From Hygrophila difformis (Eukaryota; Streptophyta; Magnoliopsida; Lamiales; Acanthaceae), in NCBI GenBank assembly GCA_030278955.1, contig JAOANR010000006.1:24559763-24623762 (forward strand): a DNA stretch of 64,000 nucleotides, read 5' to 3'. Below, one piece after another: positions 11,612 to 23,489 of this stretch. The stretch's first letter is position 1. Each line of letters begins with the position of its first letter. The notes below the pieces were generated by a model. That model was not told where the DNA came from. It saw nothing but the letters and a program-made list of their open reading frames with translations, and made no database searches. Both the position numbers and the translations under genes were made by a program.

Positions 11612-11875
11612 TACTACCTCCGTTCCTTTTTAATTGCCACGGACCCACATTTCACGCAATCCAATACACATTTTCAATCTTCAATAACTCAAATTGCGTA
11701 CAAGTAAAAATTATGAAACTTTGATATTCTAAATCTATGCGATTAGACGAATCTAACAAGATCTCACTTGACTATTTTTTGTCCTATATAACTGTATTAA
11801 AAAGTCGAATCAAAGTTACTCAATAAACAGTAACAAAACTCCTAACGTGTCAAATAAAAAGGAACGGAGGAAGTA
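11612..11875. mobile_element. Stowaway-like MITE, 264 bp
   Basis: The ends are TACTACCTCCGTTCC and GGAACGGAGGAAGTA, an inverted repeat flanked by TA, as in Tc1/mariner-type Stowaway MITEs. The interior shares the family core GATTAGACGAATCTAACAAG. It encodes nothing. It is the best-preserved member of a family with copies at 13678, 14381, 16220, 19353, 40405 and 55928. Confidence 0.82.
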
Positions 11876-11987
11876 TAATAATAAGTTCTAAATGAATTAT
11901 TTTATTCATAATACTTTAAAAATTAAAAAAAAAATATTTGAACATTTATAAAATTATTTAATGTTTTAAGTTAAGTTAAAATTATCA

Positions 11988-12470
11988 TCTATATAATAAA
12001 TCCTGAATACTTTTTGGCATGTACAGACTGTATTGCCCTTATTGAATCTTATAATTTTATCTTAATTTTTATTTAAAAAAAATAAGCTCAAGGTTACATC
12101 TGTAAATTATTGTAAAACACCATAAAACATATCTACGGTTATTATCATGACACATCATAAACGCCACATCATCCTCTCAAAAATACCAGATGCTGACATG
12201 TGGCTCTATTTATCTATCTTCTATATAATAAATCCTGAATACTTTTTGGCATGTACAGACTGTATTGCCCTTATTGAATCTTGTAATTTTATCTTAATTT
12301 TTATTTAAAAAAAATAAGCTCAAGGTTACATCTGTAAATTATTGTAAAACACCATAAACTATATCTACGGTTATTATCACGATACATCATAAACGCCACA
12401 TCATCCTCTCAAAAATACCAGATGCTGACATGTGGCATCTATTTATCTATATAATAAATTCTGAATACTT
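11988..12470 (+). repeat. Helitron 5' end in tandem: two full units of about 229 bp and a partial third
   Basis: Each unit begins TCTATATAATAAAT(C/T)C followed by TGAATACTTTTTGGCATG. The first two units (11988-12219 and 12220-12445) are nearly identical along their length. The third (from 12446) matches for about 55 bp and then diverges. Confidence 0.85.
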
Positions 12471-13677
12471 TTTGGCATGTGCATGTTGTATTGCCCTTAT
12501 TAAATATATTCCATCCTTTTTTTAATTTTAAGAGTTATATTGTAATTATGCACTGGGTTTCCACGTAAACGCTGATTAATCATCCAGAAACGTACAGTCA
12601 TCCAAATTAATTACACGTCAGCGCTGAATCATCCTACTTGCCAAGTCCATCAATCTTTTAAATCTTATATTTATGTAATAAATCTATTTATCAGTATAAG
12701 AAAATCTTGAAAAAATCTTTTCATATATTTGAAAAGGATATAAATAGGAAATAAATTATAATATAGTATTTGATATTATGATAGATTTAGTTAAACCAAT
12801 ATATATTCTTTAATTTTTACTCGATATATATTATTTAATTAAATATGTTATATTTTCAAATATATTACATTAATTATATAAAAATTTGAGCCTGAAATAT
12901 GAACATCTATCAATATAATAAATTAAAAAATTAATTAATAATAACTTTAATTCCGTTAATTTATCAAACTATGTATAGTTAATAAGAAATTAAAATCCGT
13001 TATAAAAATATAATCATATTTTAATTTTAACTTTTAGTATCAGGTTTAATTTTTAACTATAATTATTAACATAAAAATAGTTTTAATAAACTACATAATA
13101 TAAATAAAAATAATTATTGATTTTTTTAAATTATAAGTATAAATATAATTATAATTTTGATATTAACAATTAACATATTCTCCATGCACAAGGATTGACA
13201 GCTAAATTGGCTGAATTGCATTTACATATGGCTAATTTTTAATTTAGTTTGGCTTTTAAAATTTTGGTAACAATTGTTCTATATAATTTCTTCCATATTT
13301 CAAATAAACATAATAATAGTACTATTATGAACAATTGAACATATATATACATATATACTGTCTTCATTTATCTTATGTCTCAAATACAAATACTTATGAA
13401 CATAATGCGATTTTATATTCTTTAAGTTGCATAATGTTAGTGTACTTTTTACATTATCTACATCAGTTTCACCAAATTATTTTTACACTGTTCAATTGAT
13501 CAGTTAAATAAGAATGAATCTTTATTCTTTTCTCAGTTATTATTCTATTAATTCTTCCATCAATGATGAATGGTAACCCGCTCTCTCCTGACATTAATTT
13601 GAATAGTAGTACTAAACATGTTTTCTCAAATTTAAAATATTGGGTTAGATAGTCAATTCTGTCACTAAATTGTTAAA

Positions 13678-13941
13678 TACTCCCTCCGTTTTTATAGGTT
13701 TGCACAATTGAGAACAGGCACGCATGCTATGCATATTTTCAATGATTAATAACTTAAATTACATACAATTAAAAATTATAAAAATGTGATATTCTAAAAC
13801 TACAAAGTTTAGACGAATCTAATAAGATTTTACTTGACTATGTTTTTTATTCAATAACTATGATAAAAATTTGAGACGATGTTAAACTGTAAATAGTGTC
13901 AAAAACCTCAATGTTGCAAACCTATAAAGACAGAGGAAGTA
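13678..13941. mobile_element. Stowaway-like MITE, 264 bp, nested in the Helitron
   Basis: It starts TACTCCCTCCGTTTTTATAGG and ends CCTATAAAGACAGAGGAAGTA, an imperfect inverted repeat. The interior contains the family core AGACGAATCTAATAAGATTT. It is non-coding. Confidence 0.78.
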
Positions 13942-14380
13942 CTTAATAGTCTTCATAACCTTGAATTTTAAGTTTATGGCTTTTCTTTTTTTCTTTTTCC
14001 TTTTTCACTTCAGAAAAACAACAATGAATTTATGTTGCCATTATTTCTCTTGATAACATAGTATTCATAAGATTCAAAGATTCTTTAAGCAATTTGGTTT
14101 TCATTCAAATTTTATTTTGATTTGTTAGATTTTCGAATTCCCGATGCCAATGGCAATGAATTTGATATCTTTCTACATTTAGGTTTCTTAATGTATGGAT
14201 TATATATAAGAAATTAGGCAGTATTTAATGTGTTCGAAAAAATGCCTCCATTTAAGTTATTATTATTTTTTTTAAGTTTTGTTCTTTCTTTTTCAATTTT
14301 TATCTCGATCCTTTTGAGAAATCAACTAAATTTTGTCTCAGTATCTCAATTTTGACATTCTTCCCCTGTTGATTAGCTTA

Positions 14381-14643
14381 TACTTCCTCTGTTCTCTTTG
14401 AAATGCACTCCTTATGCGTTTCACGCAGTCCAAGACACATTTTTAAATATTAATAACTCAAATTACATATATGTAAAAATTGTAGAAAATTAATATTATA
14501 AAACTACGTGATTAGACAAATCTAACAACATCTCACTTGACTATATTTTCTCTTATATATCTATGTTAAACTTTTGATTAAAGTGACTTAATGAATAGTT
14601 GATACTACGCAAATGGATCATTTAAAAGAGAACGGAGAAAGTA
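14381..14643. mobile_element. Stowaway-like MITE, 263 bp, nested in the Helitron
   Basis: The ends are TACTTCCTCTGTTCTCTTT and AAAGAGAACGGAGAAAGTA. The core GATTAGACAAATCTAACAAC lies in the same place as in the other copies. Confidence 0.78.
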
Positions 14644-15114
14644 ATTTACAAGTGGGTATTGTGAATTATAGTCCATGTTTTAATATGCCTACCATCCTTC
14701 CCCATTGTTCGGTGAACCCCACCCATTACAAGTGTTTGTGTATATGTTCTCTTTTATACATATCATATATGAAGAAAATCCATGGTTAACTGGTTATAGA
14801 ATATATCATGTTCGAATCTTAATGTCACCCAAGAAACACAATTAAAAAGTAGACAAATGAGGATTCTATCGGACCATTTAGATTTCATACTATAAAATAA
14901 ATAATTAATAGTTGAACTATAAATTGTTGATAGTGTCTTATGGAAATCAATGTTAGTAGCAAGACAACATGTGCAATATATCTATATTGTTCACTTGAAC
15001 CTAATTATATTTTGCTCACAAATTGTATCTATAGAGAAAATATTTCACTTAAAAACTAAGGACTACACATTATGCACTAGGGAGGGATGAGCAAATACAT
15101 CCACAATAAGGAGC

Positions 15115-15260
15115 AACATGCCTAAATATTTTCGATCTTACTAAAAGATAGAATGTCTTCACAACATGCCTAAATGTTTTCGATCATAATAAAAGATAGA
15201 ATGTCTCCCCAACAAACTGCAACATACCTAAGGGTTTTCGATCTTAATAAAAGATAAAAT
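15115..15260. repeat. Three short direct repeats inside the Helitron
   Basis: The phrase AACATGCCTAAATATTTTCG, followed by ATCTTA(C/A)TAAAAGATA, occurs at 15115, 15163 and, diverged, at 15221. Unit spacings are 48 and 58 bp. No coding potential is seen. Confidence 0.75.
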
Positions 15261-15866
15261 GATATCTTTTGTGAACACTCTGGTTGCACAATATATCATA
15301 CACTTATTCTTATATATTTCAACCATCTGAACTGCAATTTCATGTACAATGTTGTTGCATATTTAATTTGAGATATCGAAGAGATCGATCAGAGCTCTAT
15401 AATTATTCAATTCATAATTTTATTGGCTACGAGAAAATAAAATTAAGAGGAATACATATTTTTAACTTCAAAAGGAATCGCTTTCATTATTTGATGTGCA
15501 ATGATTATTGATTTCCCCCTGTGGCTTTTTATCTTGGAGCTATGTTGAATTGTGATGAAATGTATAATTATATTTTGGTATTTAAAAAGAGCTCATATCC
15601 ATACATGTTTATTTAGATCTCATCCTTCTCATTTTTATATATGTTAGTTGAACCTGTAGAACTACAACCACCAATGTTCCTCTAGCCTTATCTTATATAT
15701 GTTTTTTTTAGATCTAATAAATAAGTTAAAATATTTGAACTCTGGTATGTTACACACGGGTGCACCTAAATACTTTTAACTATAACAATGGCACAAAAAT
15801 TTTTGATTTTGCTTACCTAAAAAGTTATGAACAAACCGCCCGTGCGTAGCGGGCAAAAAATCCTAG

Positions 15867-17439
15867 TTTTAATAACTTAAAAATATAAAACTGTTTCATT
15901 TCGTTAATGTATAAAAAAAAATTAATTATGCAACATAAAAATGTTTATATTTATATTTGTTATAGATCATTTTGTAGATTAAAATTACAATTTTATAAAT
16001 ATAATAAAGTAAATACTATCAAATTTGTTGGATTATTGGTCAAATTCAGACTTATTACCGTATGACAACGGGTTAGGCCAGTAATGATTCCTGAAAAATC
16101 CAATACCAGATCCAAGTTCGGGTTTGGTTTGGCTCCCGGTTTAATCCGAATCTATTGTCGTCCTTATTCACGTGATATTTTAATTTTCACTAATCGAGGT
16201 AGATTTTAGATTTTTAATATACTCCCTTCCGTTCCATCAGAATTGTTTAAGTTCTTTTGGTACAAAATTTAATATATTTATTTAAAAATTAGTATCTTAA
16301 AATGTATACAAGTATAAATATAAAATATCATATATATTTGTATATCTTCTAAAACTATGGTTTGACGAATCAACTTAACTTATTTTATTATATACTTAAT
16401 TAAAAATATTAAACCAAAGTTAAATAATAATTAGTAAGTATTAAATAGTTAAATGTAAACATTTTGATAGGAGGGAAAGAGTATTAAATTAAGCAATCAC
16501 TTCCTTAAACGTTATCACCAAGACAAAGCATACTGAAAATCGAGTATAATCTCATCTACAAACAATTATTTTGGTAATAACGTAAAACTTTATTAAATTT
16601 TTAATTAAATATAGCAAATAATTTTAATTTTGAAATATAAAACATCAATATGCAGTGTTGAAAATAAGTAAAAGAGAGATTGTGAATGTTGAAAATAAGT
16701 ATTTAAAAAAAAAGGTGAATGACTAAAGTTTTTACAGGACTAAAGAGAATGCATTTAAAATTTGAAGTAATAAGATTTTCTAAATATATAATTTAAAATA
16801 ATAAATTTTTATATCCCAATAAAATGGAAAGACAACCTTTTGGTGTGGGTAGGTAATAGGTATACAACTTTTTGAATCGTTCGTCCACTGCCGTTTGTTC
16901 CTACTTTATTTTGCGACTTACAATTCTATTCTTCATTACTATATTACTCCTATGACATCTTTTGGGAATCCACTAATATTTCTTTTTTATTAATACATTT
17001 TAGTAAAACTTTTTTGGTATTCCAAAAATGGATAGAACTCCCATTACACTCATCCACCAACCGTCCTCGATCCAACAGAAAAATTAAAAGCCACATTCAA
17101 ACAAATTTATTGATTTTGTTTTGGTACAAAAAGCAAAGTTGGTAGATTATGATAAACTTAATTTTCACTTTTTAGGTCTATCCTATACGGGTTCAGTTAT
17201 GGTGCGATTGAAAAATTCGTAACACATCAAGGTGAAAACTGGAGCATTGATTTCAAATTCAATGATTGTAAATGGAAAATAGTAAAGTTGTCCAACAAAA
17301 TATGTAACGGAAGATATAACCCTGTATTTAGTATGTTACAAAAAAATATTTGATAAATCATATCAAATAGTTGGTAATCTATATCTATGATCAAGAATAT
17401 TTATTAAATAATATAATAATTTTATTACGTATAGCATTT
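15867..17439. other. AT-rich intergenic DNA
   Basis: Apart from the MITE at 16220-16483 I see nothing recognisable here: no long frame, no RNA gene and no terminal repeats. Confidence 0.5.
16220..16483. mobile_element. Stowaway-like MITE, 264 bp, diverged
   Basis: The ends are TACTCCCTTCCGTTCC and a decayed GGAGGGAAAGAGTA. The interior aligns with the family only loosely (GACGAATCAACTTAA), so this is an older copy. Confidence 0.65.
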
Positions 17440-18140
17440 CAACGATGTTACCAAAAATAATTTTGTGATGCTATCAAAAATGTTCCAGCGATTCAACATT
17501 TAAGAATTCAGCGACACTATCTTGAATAAATCAGCGACACAATGAAATACAATTCAGCGATGTTACCAAAATTACTTCAGTAATGCTACCAAAAAATATT
17601 TCAGTGGCCCTACCTAAAAGAATTCGGCGACTACACCAAAAAGAATTCAGCAACAATACCTTGTAGAATTCAGCGATGCTACCACATACCAATTCGGCGT
17701 TGTTACCAAAAATAATTCAGTGATGCTACCAAAAAATATTTTAGTGAACATACCTAAAAGAATTCAGCGACCACCCCAAGAAGAATCCAGCGACACCATC
17801 AAGAACAATCCAGTGATGCTACCACATACAATTCAACGATGTTAAAAAAAAATAATTCAGTGATGCTAACAAAAAATATTCAGTGAACCTACCTAAAAGA
17901 ATTCAGAGACTACACCAAGAAGAATTCAGCGACACTATCAAGAACAATTAAACGATGCTACCATATACAATTCAGCGATGCCACCAAAAACAATTCAGCG
18001 AAGTTTTCATGAACAATTCAGCGATGATACCAGAAACAATTCAACAATCTTTTCATGAACAATTCAGTGACGTTTTCATCAACAATTCAGCGACTCAACT
18101 ACGAACATTTAGGTACGTTTTCATGAACAGTTCAAAGATA
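17440..18140. repeat. Minisatellite of 23-24 bp units with a 139-140 bp higher-order period
   Basis: The basic unit resembles AATTCAGCGATGCTACCAAAA and is repeated about 28 times with substitutions. At 17551-17968 variants recur in fixed order: higher-order units begin at 17551, 17691, 17830 and 17969, each holding six monomers (for instance GATGTTACC, GATGCTACC, GTGAACCTACC, CGACTACACC, CGACACTATC, GATGCTACCACATA). The short frame across 17955-18167 is only a reading of the repeat. Confidence 0.85.
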
Positions 18141-19352
18141 TATATATATATATTGCAGCATAATTAAGTAAATTGGAGTTTATGTAAGATCGATTGATGA
18201 TATTGAAATGCGTAGAGAAAAAGTAGAGTAAAAGTAGACTGAAGAGACGATCAATTGTTTGTTAACAAAATTAAATCTAACAAAGTTACTATTTTAACCT
18301 TCAAGTTAATCTCAACCATCAATTTGCAAATTGAATCAACGGACTTAATGCACCGCAGTACATCAAGTCAAAATGGGCAATCGCACCCTAACTAAAGTGA
18401 TCCTATACTACTAAATGACCAAAATCCTTTGTTATAGTGTATCATATTTTTCTAGAAATATATTGGATATCTTTGACAATTAATTATTACCTGTTAATTG
18501 ATTACGTAAATAATAAATTAATTAAATTAGTTGTTAATTTATTACGAGAATTTTTTGAGACCAATTTTTTTATACAATAAATAAAAATTCAAAATATTAC
18601 TTTTTGAAGTAGTTTAAAAAAAGAGTTTTTTTGGATGAGCAGTTCAAAATTTAAAAAGAGTTGATTGAATAATATTATTTTATGTTATTTTATTAATTTA
18701 AAAATTATTTTATTTTATAAATGAGTTGATCTATTTTGCTAAAACGTGCTCGTGATCTTTCCATGCATACGACAACAAACCCAAATCAACTTTCCTCAAC
18801 CAATTGGAATCCAATTATTATATCGTATAATATCAATAAATAAATAAGAGTCGGGAAAAAAGTAGAGCAATCCTTATCAGTAATTTGTCTCTATTCACAC
18901 ATTCCTATGCGGCTATGCCTCCTAGAGCAATACTCGAGTTTCTTTTCTTTTTTTTTTTTTCTTTCTTTTTTTTTTTTTTTCTTTTTTTTAATAAGAAAAT
19001 TTTCGCCAAGTCCAAAAGTGTAGTGTTCGTTTGGACTATTTTGTTGCCTTGACCTGCATTATCGATCATGTGATATCAATACGGTTCCTCGCAACGACGA
19101 AATGATGTCCTGCTATGAAAAATAATATTAGCTCCATAAAAATAATGGTGTTTATTTATTTTATAATATTCATCATTTTTTCATACGCATACATCATTTC
19201 ACAGTCATCATTTTTCATTGCTCTGACATTATTTTTCATACGTATCCATCATTCCATTTTTTATCACACAAGCCACACCCATGTGATATACATAATATTA
19301 TGACCCGTGACCTGCATTCTTTTCCATTTTTTTTACATATATACTATTTTTA
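18141..19352. other. AT-rich intergenic DNA with a polypyrimidine tract
   Basis: No gene is seen. A pure C/T tract, mainly T runs broken by single C, occupies about 18939-18988. The remainder shows no repeat structure I can name. Confidence 0.5.
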
Positions 19353-19615
19353 TACTTCCTCCATTTTTTAAAATTGTAACATTCCTGCATTTCACGTTAT
19401 CCAATGCATATTTTTAACGCTTAATATCTCAAATTGTGTAAAAGTAAAAATTATAAAAATTTGATATTCTAAAACTACGCGATTAGACGAATCTAACAAG
19501 ATCCCACGTGACTATGTTTTATCTTGTGTAACTATGTTAAAAATTTGAATCAAAGTTACTTAGTGAATAGTAACAACTATGCAAATGTTACAGTTTTTAA
19601 CAAACGGATGGAGTA
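19353..19615. mobile_element. Stowaway-like MITE, 263 bp
   Basis: The ends are TACTTCCTCCATTTTTTAAA and AACAAACGGATGGAGTA. The interior carries the family core GATTAGACGAATCTAACAAG unchanged. Confidence 0.78.
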
Positions 19616-19913
19616 TATACTACTAGTATTTTTGTTGTCTCGCTGTCCAAGTTCCAATTTTAATTTATTTGTTTGTTTGTTTTCAATTCCTTTATTATTT
19701 CTTACTTGTAGTTAAATGAATTTGGGGTTTTTAAATATAATCAAGGGATGTACTACGTAGGACGGGAGTATCTAATTTAACTAAATGATTATCATCAATT
19801 CTTTAAAATCTATTCATAGATATATACACAAATTTATAATAAAAATAATCAACATGTTAATTTTTACTCCAGATTACTCAACACTGGAGTGTAGTTTACA
19901 AAATTAACAAATA

Positions 19914-19927
19914 GGGTCCGGTTATAT
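19914..19927 (+). repeat. MULE left terminal inverted repeat
   Basis: GGGTCCGGTTATAT pairs with the right end at 27134-27147, with CGGTTATAT identical. Immediately outside is the 9-bp target copy TAACAAATA. Confidence 0.75.
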
Positions 19928-20182
19928 ACACTCCTCATTTTACTTCAAACACACAAAATTGGAGTAGGATTGGGGCACACCTAAAATTTTTACCCATTCT
20001 ACCATTCAACACACAACACACACAGAAGAGTCCGGGACTTAGGGCACAACACACACACAACACTTTATTTTCCTCAACACACAACACACACACACACAAA
20101 ATCGGGAGTGAGGGAACACAGAGAGAGTTCAGAGAACGAGAAAAGAGGCGAGCCGAAGAGCAATCCAAACCTGTCCAAAAAA

Positions 20183-20282
20183 ATGCCAAGGACGCGCGGA
20201 GGAAGAGCACGTGGTGGCGGCGGTCGTGGAGTCTCCGGCGGTGGCGAGCGTGGTGGTGGAGACGGTGGAGAAGGTATTTTTC

Positions 20283-20318
<36 letters not shown>

Positions 20319-22800
20319 CAGATCTATTCAAGGAACACGTTCTATGTTCTTGAGTGTCTTCTGTATTAGTTTTGAGAATGGATTTGGTTTAGTTTTGAGA
20401 ATGGAGAATGGTTGATTTGTACATTGATACTGGAATGTTTGAGAATCGATTGGTTGATATACTGGAGAATGGTTGATTTGAGAATCGAATAGATATACTG
20501 GAATGTTTGATTTGTACAGGGAAGGGAAGGGTTTAGGGTTCCGGCCACTCTTGGCCGTTGGTTTTATGTAGTGGCCGGCTATTGATGGCCGGCCAGGCCG
20601 TGAGAGGAACGTCCAGCTCCAGACGTTCCTCTTTTTTTTTTTTTTTTTTTCTTACCTTACAGTGGACGATCATGGTTGTCCATGGCCGTTCGTTTGATAA
20701 CGTCTAGCATTGGATGTTTAGGCAGTGAAATGAACGGCCATATGCCATATATGGTCGTTCGGTAAGAACAGTGGCCGGCCATGCCTTTTTTTTTCCCTTC
20801 TGTATTCTTTTATATTCCCTTTTATCATATATTAATATATTTTGTTATCTTATTCCCTTAGGTGTCCGTGTATGACAGACGGCCTCATACAGACGGTAGC
20901 TTCGGGTTGTATTTGACGAGGCTACCGGACAGATTTTGGCTATACCAGAGCCCCCTCCACCACCACCATCTCCTCCAATAAATTCAGATGCAGAAGAGTC
21001 GGGTAGTGGATCAGACCAAGAGTCGGGCAGTGGATCAGAGCAAGAGTCGGGTAGTGGGTCCGGCTCTGATGAGGAGTTGCCAGAATTATTAACTAAGTGG
21101 GAATCGCACATTGCACGTGTGATACTCCGGGGCAAGGAGAGACAACCAATGAAGATAAATAACCACGTGCCGAAATTTAAGTCATGGAACTTAGCAGCGA
21201 ATGAAACCACCAGGGAACCAGGCGCTTTCTGATGGGTACCGGCCTCCTTAATATGAGGCGGGCCTCCTACTTGCACCCGAACAAGATACTGATTCAAGCA
21301 TTTATTGAGCGGTGGCACGGAGAGACTAACAACTTTCATATGCCATTCGGGGAGATGACTATCACCCTAGAGGACGTGCACTACCTTACAGGACTAGTGG
21401 TTAATGGTGATGCTGTGGCACTACTGGAGAGGTCAGAGAGGATATCCGCCGCTGATGTTGCTCACTTTTTTCGGATTCCACTGCAGGCTGCTGTGGAAGA
21501 GATGGGTGGCAACTATGGGGTGTCGGCGACCGTGAAATGGTTAAAGGATTACTTCGAGGATGGCATGACATCGCTTGATCCTGATAGGCAGATCGGTTGT
21601 GCCAGAGCGTATATTATGTATCTATTTGGCACCACACTATTGCCGGACAAGAGTGGGGATTCGGTGCAGCTGTATTGGATGGATTATTTACAGGATATGG
21701 TGAGATTCAGGACTTACGCTTGGGGTACAACTGTTCTTGCTTATTTCTATCATCAGCTGGGTGCAGCATGTCTTGCATCCACTAGACAGTTTTGTGGCTT
21801 CACGACTCTTCTCGAGGTACCAATTTGAATTACATAGTAATAACTAAAGCTCTAACCATAACTTGTTTAACACTAAATCATTTGATTATTGTTGTTGCAG
21901 GCATGGATTTACGAGCATTTTCCGACGCTCCCACGCCCTTCACCCAATCCTAAATTCGAGGCTCGATACGAATTGGCCACTCGATGGGCGGGACGGACGA
22001 GACAGGAGGGACCAACATTGGAACGCATACAGGCTATGCGTGCACGCATTGATGGGCTCACTTCAGGCGAGGTATGAAATTTTTATTGATTCTACATATT
22101 ATTTCATTTTGCATCTACCTAATTATAAATGATATACTATATTAAGGTTATATGGGATCCGTACAGCACTGTGAGACAGTTCTCTCCCCGTCCCGAGATT
22201 ACATTCTTCAAGGGATTGATATCCGCCAGGGACATAATTGAGCCATATTTGCCGGACAGGGTCTTACGCCAGTTCGGATATGTGCAGACTGTCCCCCGTA
22301 TACCTTATGCATATCAACTTGATCAGAGTGTGGGCCCCACAGCTCGGACACGGGCTTCTTTTGCCACTCACGCTGACTTCTTTGATGATTGGGAGACCCA
22401 TGTACTCCCCGAGGAGCAGCGAGGTCGATTGGCGGTCCCACCATGGGAGTGCGATGATTCGTATATGGAGTGGTATTGGACACACTCCAGACCTTCTCTC
22501 TGTCCCCCGCGGCCAGCCGTCGAACTTCCTGGTTATGCACATCACGTGGTAGATCCATATGCTCGCATCTCTATGGTGTGTGGGTACATGCAGCCCTACG
22601 TGGAGCGGTATGAGACTACACCATATGAATGTACTGTTGAAGAGCTTGGCAATGCATTGCAGTACACATATATCACGCTTCGGGACAATGGTGGTGCAGG
22701 TCCATCACAGCGACATAGGGCATCTCCCTCTGGGGCTGAGGCTGGTCCTTCGGGATCTGGTAGGGTGCGTGAGCGACGCGGGGTATCTGGTCCATCATGA
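20183..22800 (+). CDS. Plant mobile domain (PMD, MAIN-like) protein carried by the MULE, frame probably broken
   Basis: Well-supported 3' exons are 21232-21816, 21901-22071 and 22147-22800, joined by GT-AG introns with frame kept. They encode the PMD: FIERWHGETNNFHMPFGEMT and ITLEDVHYLTGL, then RAYIMYLFGTTLLPDKSGDS, YAWGTTVLAYFYHQLG and a region ending in a Ser/Gly/Arg-rich tail. Upstream, 20900-21232 encodes an acidic Ser-Gly-rich segment, and an ATG at 20183 opens an Arg-Gly-rich exon (to 20273) before a long intron. Two junctions do not work: the 20273-20900 splice is out of phase, and the frame shifts between 21205 and 21232, where a stop and a start overlap (TGATG). PMD proteins of the MAIN/MAIL1 group act with PP7-type phosphatases in silencing and development; what the transposon-borne copies do is unknown. 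Confidence 0.72.
20283..20318. repeat. Poly(T) tract in the first PMD intron
   Basis: An almost pure run of about 36 T directly follows the 5' splice site of the Arg-Gly exon. The length is likely to vary and to be poorly sequenced. Confidence 0.7.
20541..20785. repeat. GGCC-cored hairpin cluster 1 (PMD intron)
   Basis: Consecutive short palindromes: GGCCA-CTCT-TGGCC, TGGCCGGC-TATTGAT-GGCCGGCCA, GGAACGTC-CAGCTCCA-GACGTTCC and GAACGGCCATAT pairing with ATATGGTCGTTC. A T-run separates the halves of the cluster. It is non-coding. Confidence 0.75.
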
Positions 22801-23097
22801 TATTGTTTTCTTGTTATGATAGCACATTGGTATTGTGAAGTGGCGTTTTCTTGATATTACATGTTAATGTGGAATTGGAGGGTGAATGTTTTTGTTAATT
22901 TTGTACAACATTTGGACTATTTAGATTTCTGTATAATGTTTTGGTGATTGACATTTGGGTATTGCACATCTTAGTTAATGTTTCTAGTTAATGAAATACA
23001 TTTGGTTATTGCACATTTTGGTTAATGTTTCTGGTTAATGATCGACATTTGGAGAAGTAACATAGACACAGACATGATATTTTTTTTTTACATAGAC
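22801..23097. other. Region between the convergent MULE genes
   Basis: This is 3' flanking sequence of the PMD gene. The phrase ACATTTGG(G/T)TATTGCACAT..TTAGTTAATGTTTCT is repeated imperfectly around 22949-23040. No gene is seen. Confidence 0.5.
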
Positions 23098-23314
23098 AGG
23101 AACGACCATTTTTGGCTGTGCGCAATAGCTGAGGAACGGCCACTCCTCGCCGTTCGCCATAGTTGAGGAACGGCCAAGAGTGTCCTTCTGTTTGAGAACT
23201 AAAATGTCTACAGCAGAAACAACCATACAAGGCCGTTCTTCTGTGATACAGACGGCCACTACTGGCCGTCCATGTATATGCATGGCCGGCCAGAACCGGC
23301 CAGCCGTGCTGTCC
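23098..23314. repeat. GGCC-cored hairpin cluster 2 (between the MULE genes)
   Basis: It includes perfect stems GAACGGC-CACTCCTC-GCCGTTC (23134-23155) and GACGGCCA-CTAC-TGGCCGTC (23251-23270), and near-stems such as CGGCCAGAACCGGCCAG. The same core words occur in clusters 1 and 3. Confidence 0.78.
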
Positions 23315-23489
23315 TATTTTTTTTTTAAAAAAAATTCTGATAACAAAAAGTCATGAACCATTTTTGTTTTGAAAATTCTGATAAGCGGAAAAAGTCATGA
23401 ACCAACACGAACACATTAACACCACACAACAGCTCATCTACAACATCAAATCCAAAAGGCTCAGACAGGCTAATCAATCTAAATTGTTA

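Larger units (their letters stand above)
11988..15866 (+). mobile_element. Non-autonomous Helitron-like element
   Basis: The right end has the Helitron 3' signature: a GC-rich hairpin (GCCCG, loop TGCGTAG, CGGGC; 15838-15854), an A-rich spacer, then CTAG at 15863-15866 followed by T. The left end is taken as A|TCTATATAATAAATCC at 11988, which has the expected A|TC start. There is no Rep/helicase frame, so it would depend on an autonomous partner. Two MITEs (13678, 14381) are nested in it. The 3' end is well supported. The 5' end is less certain because the start sequence occurs three times (11988, 12220, 12446), and any one could pair with this 3' end. Confidence 0.65.

Noticed and set aside
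12446..15866. CRISPR-like reading of short direct repeats (15115-15260)
   Set aside because: Three degenerate copies with unequal spacing in a plant transposon; no array architecture.
17955..18167. 70-codon protein with repeated NNSA/QFS words
   Set aside because: It is the translation of the minisatellite and has no independent support.
20108..20353. Gly-Arg-rich frame running into a poly-Phe stretch
   Set aside because: The poly-Phe is the intronic T-run; only the part up to 20273 is a plausible exon.
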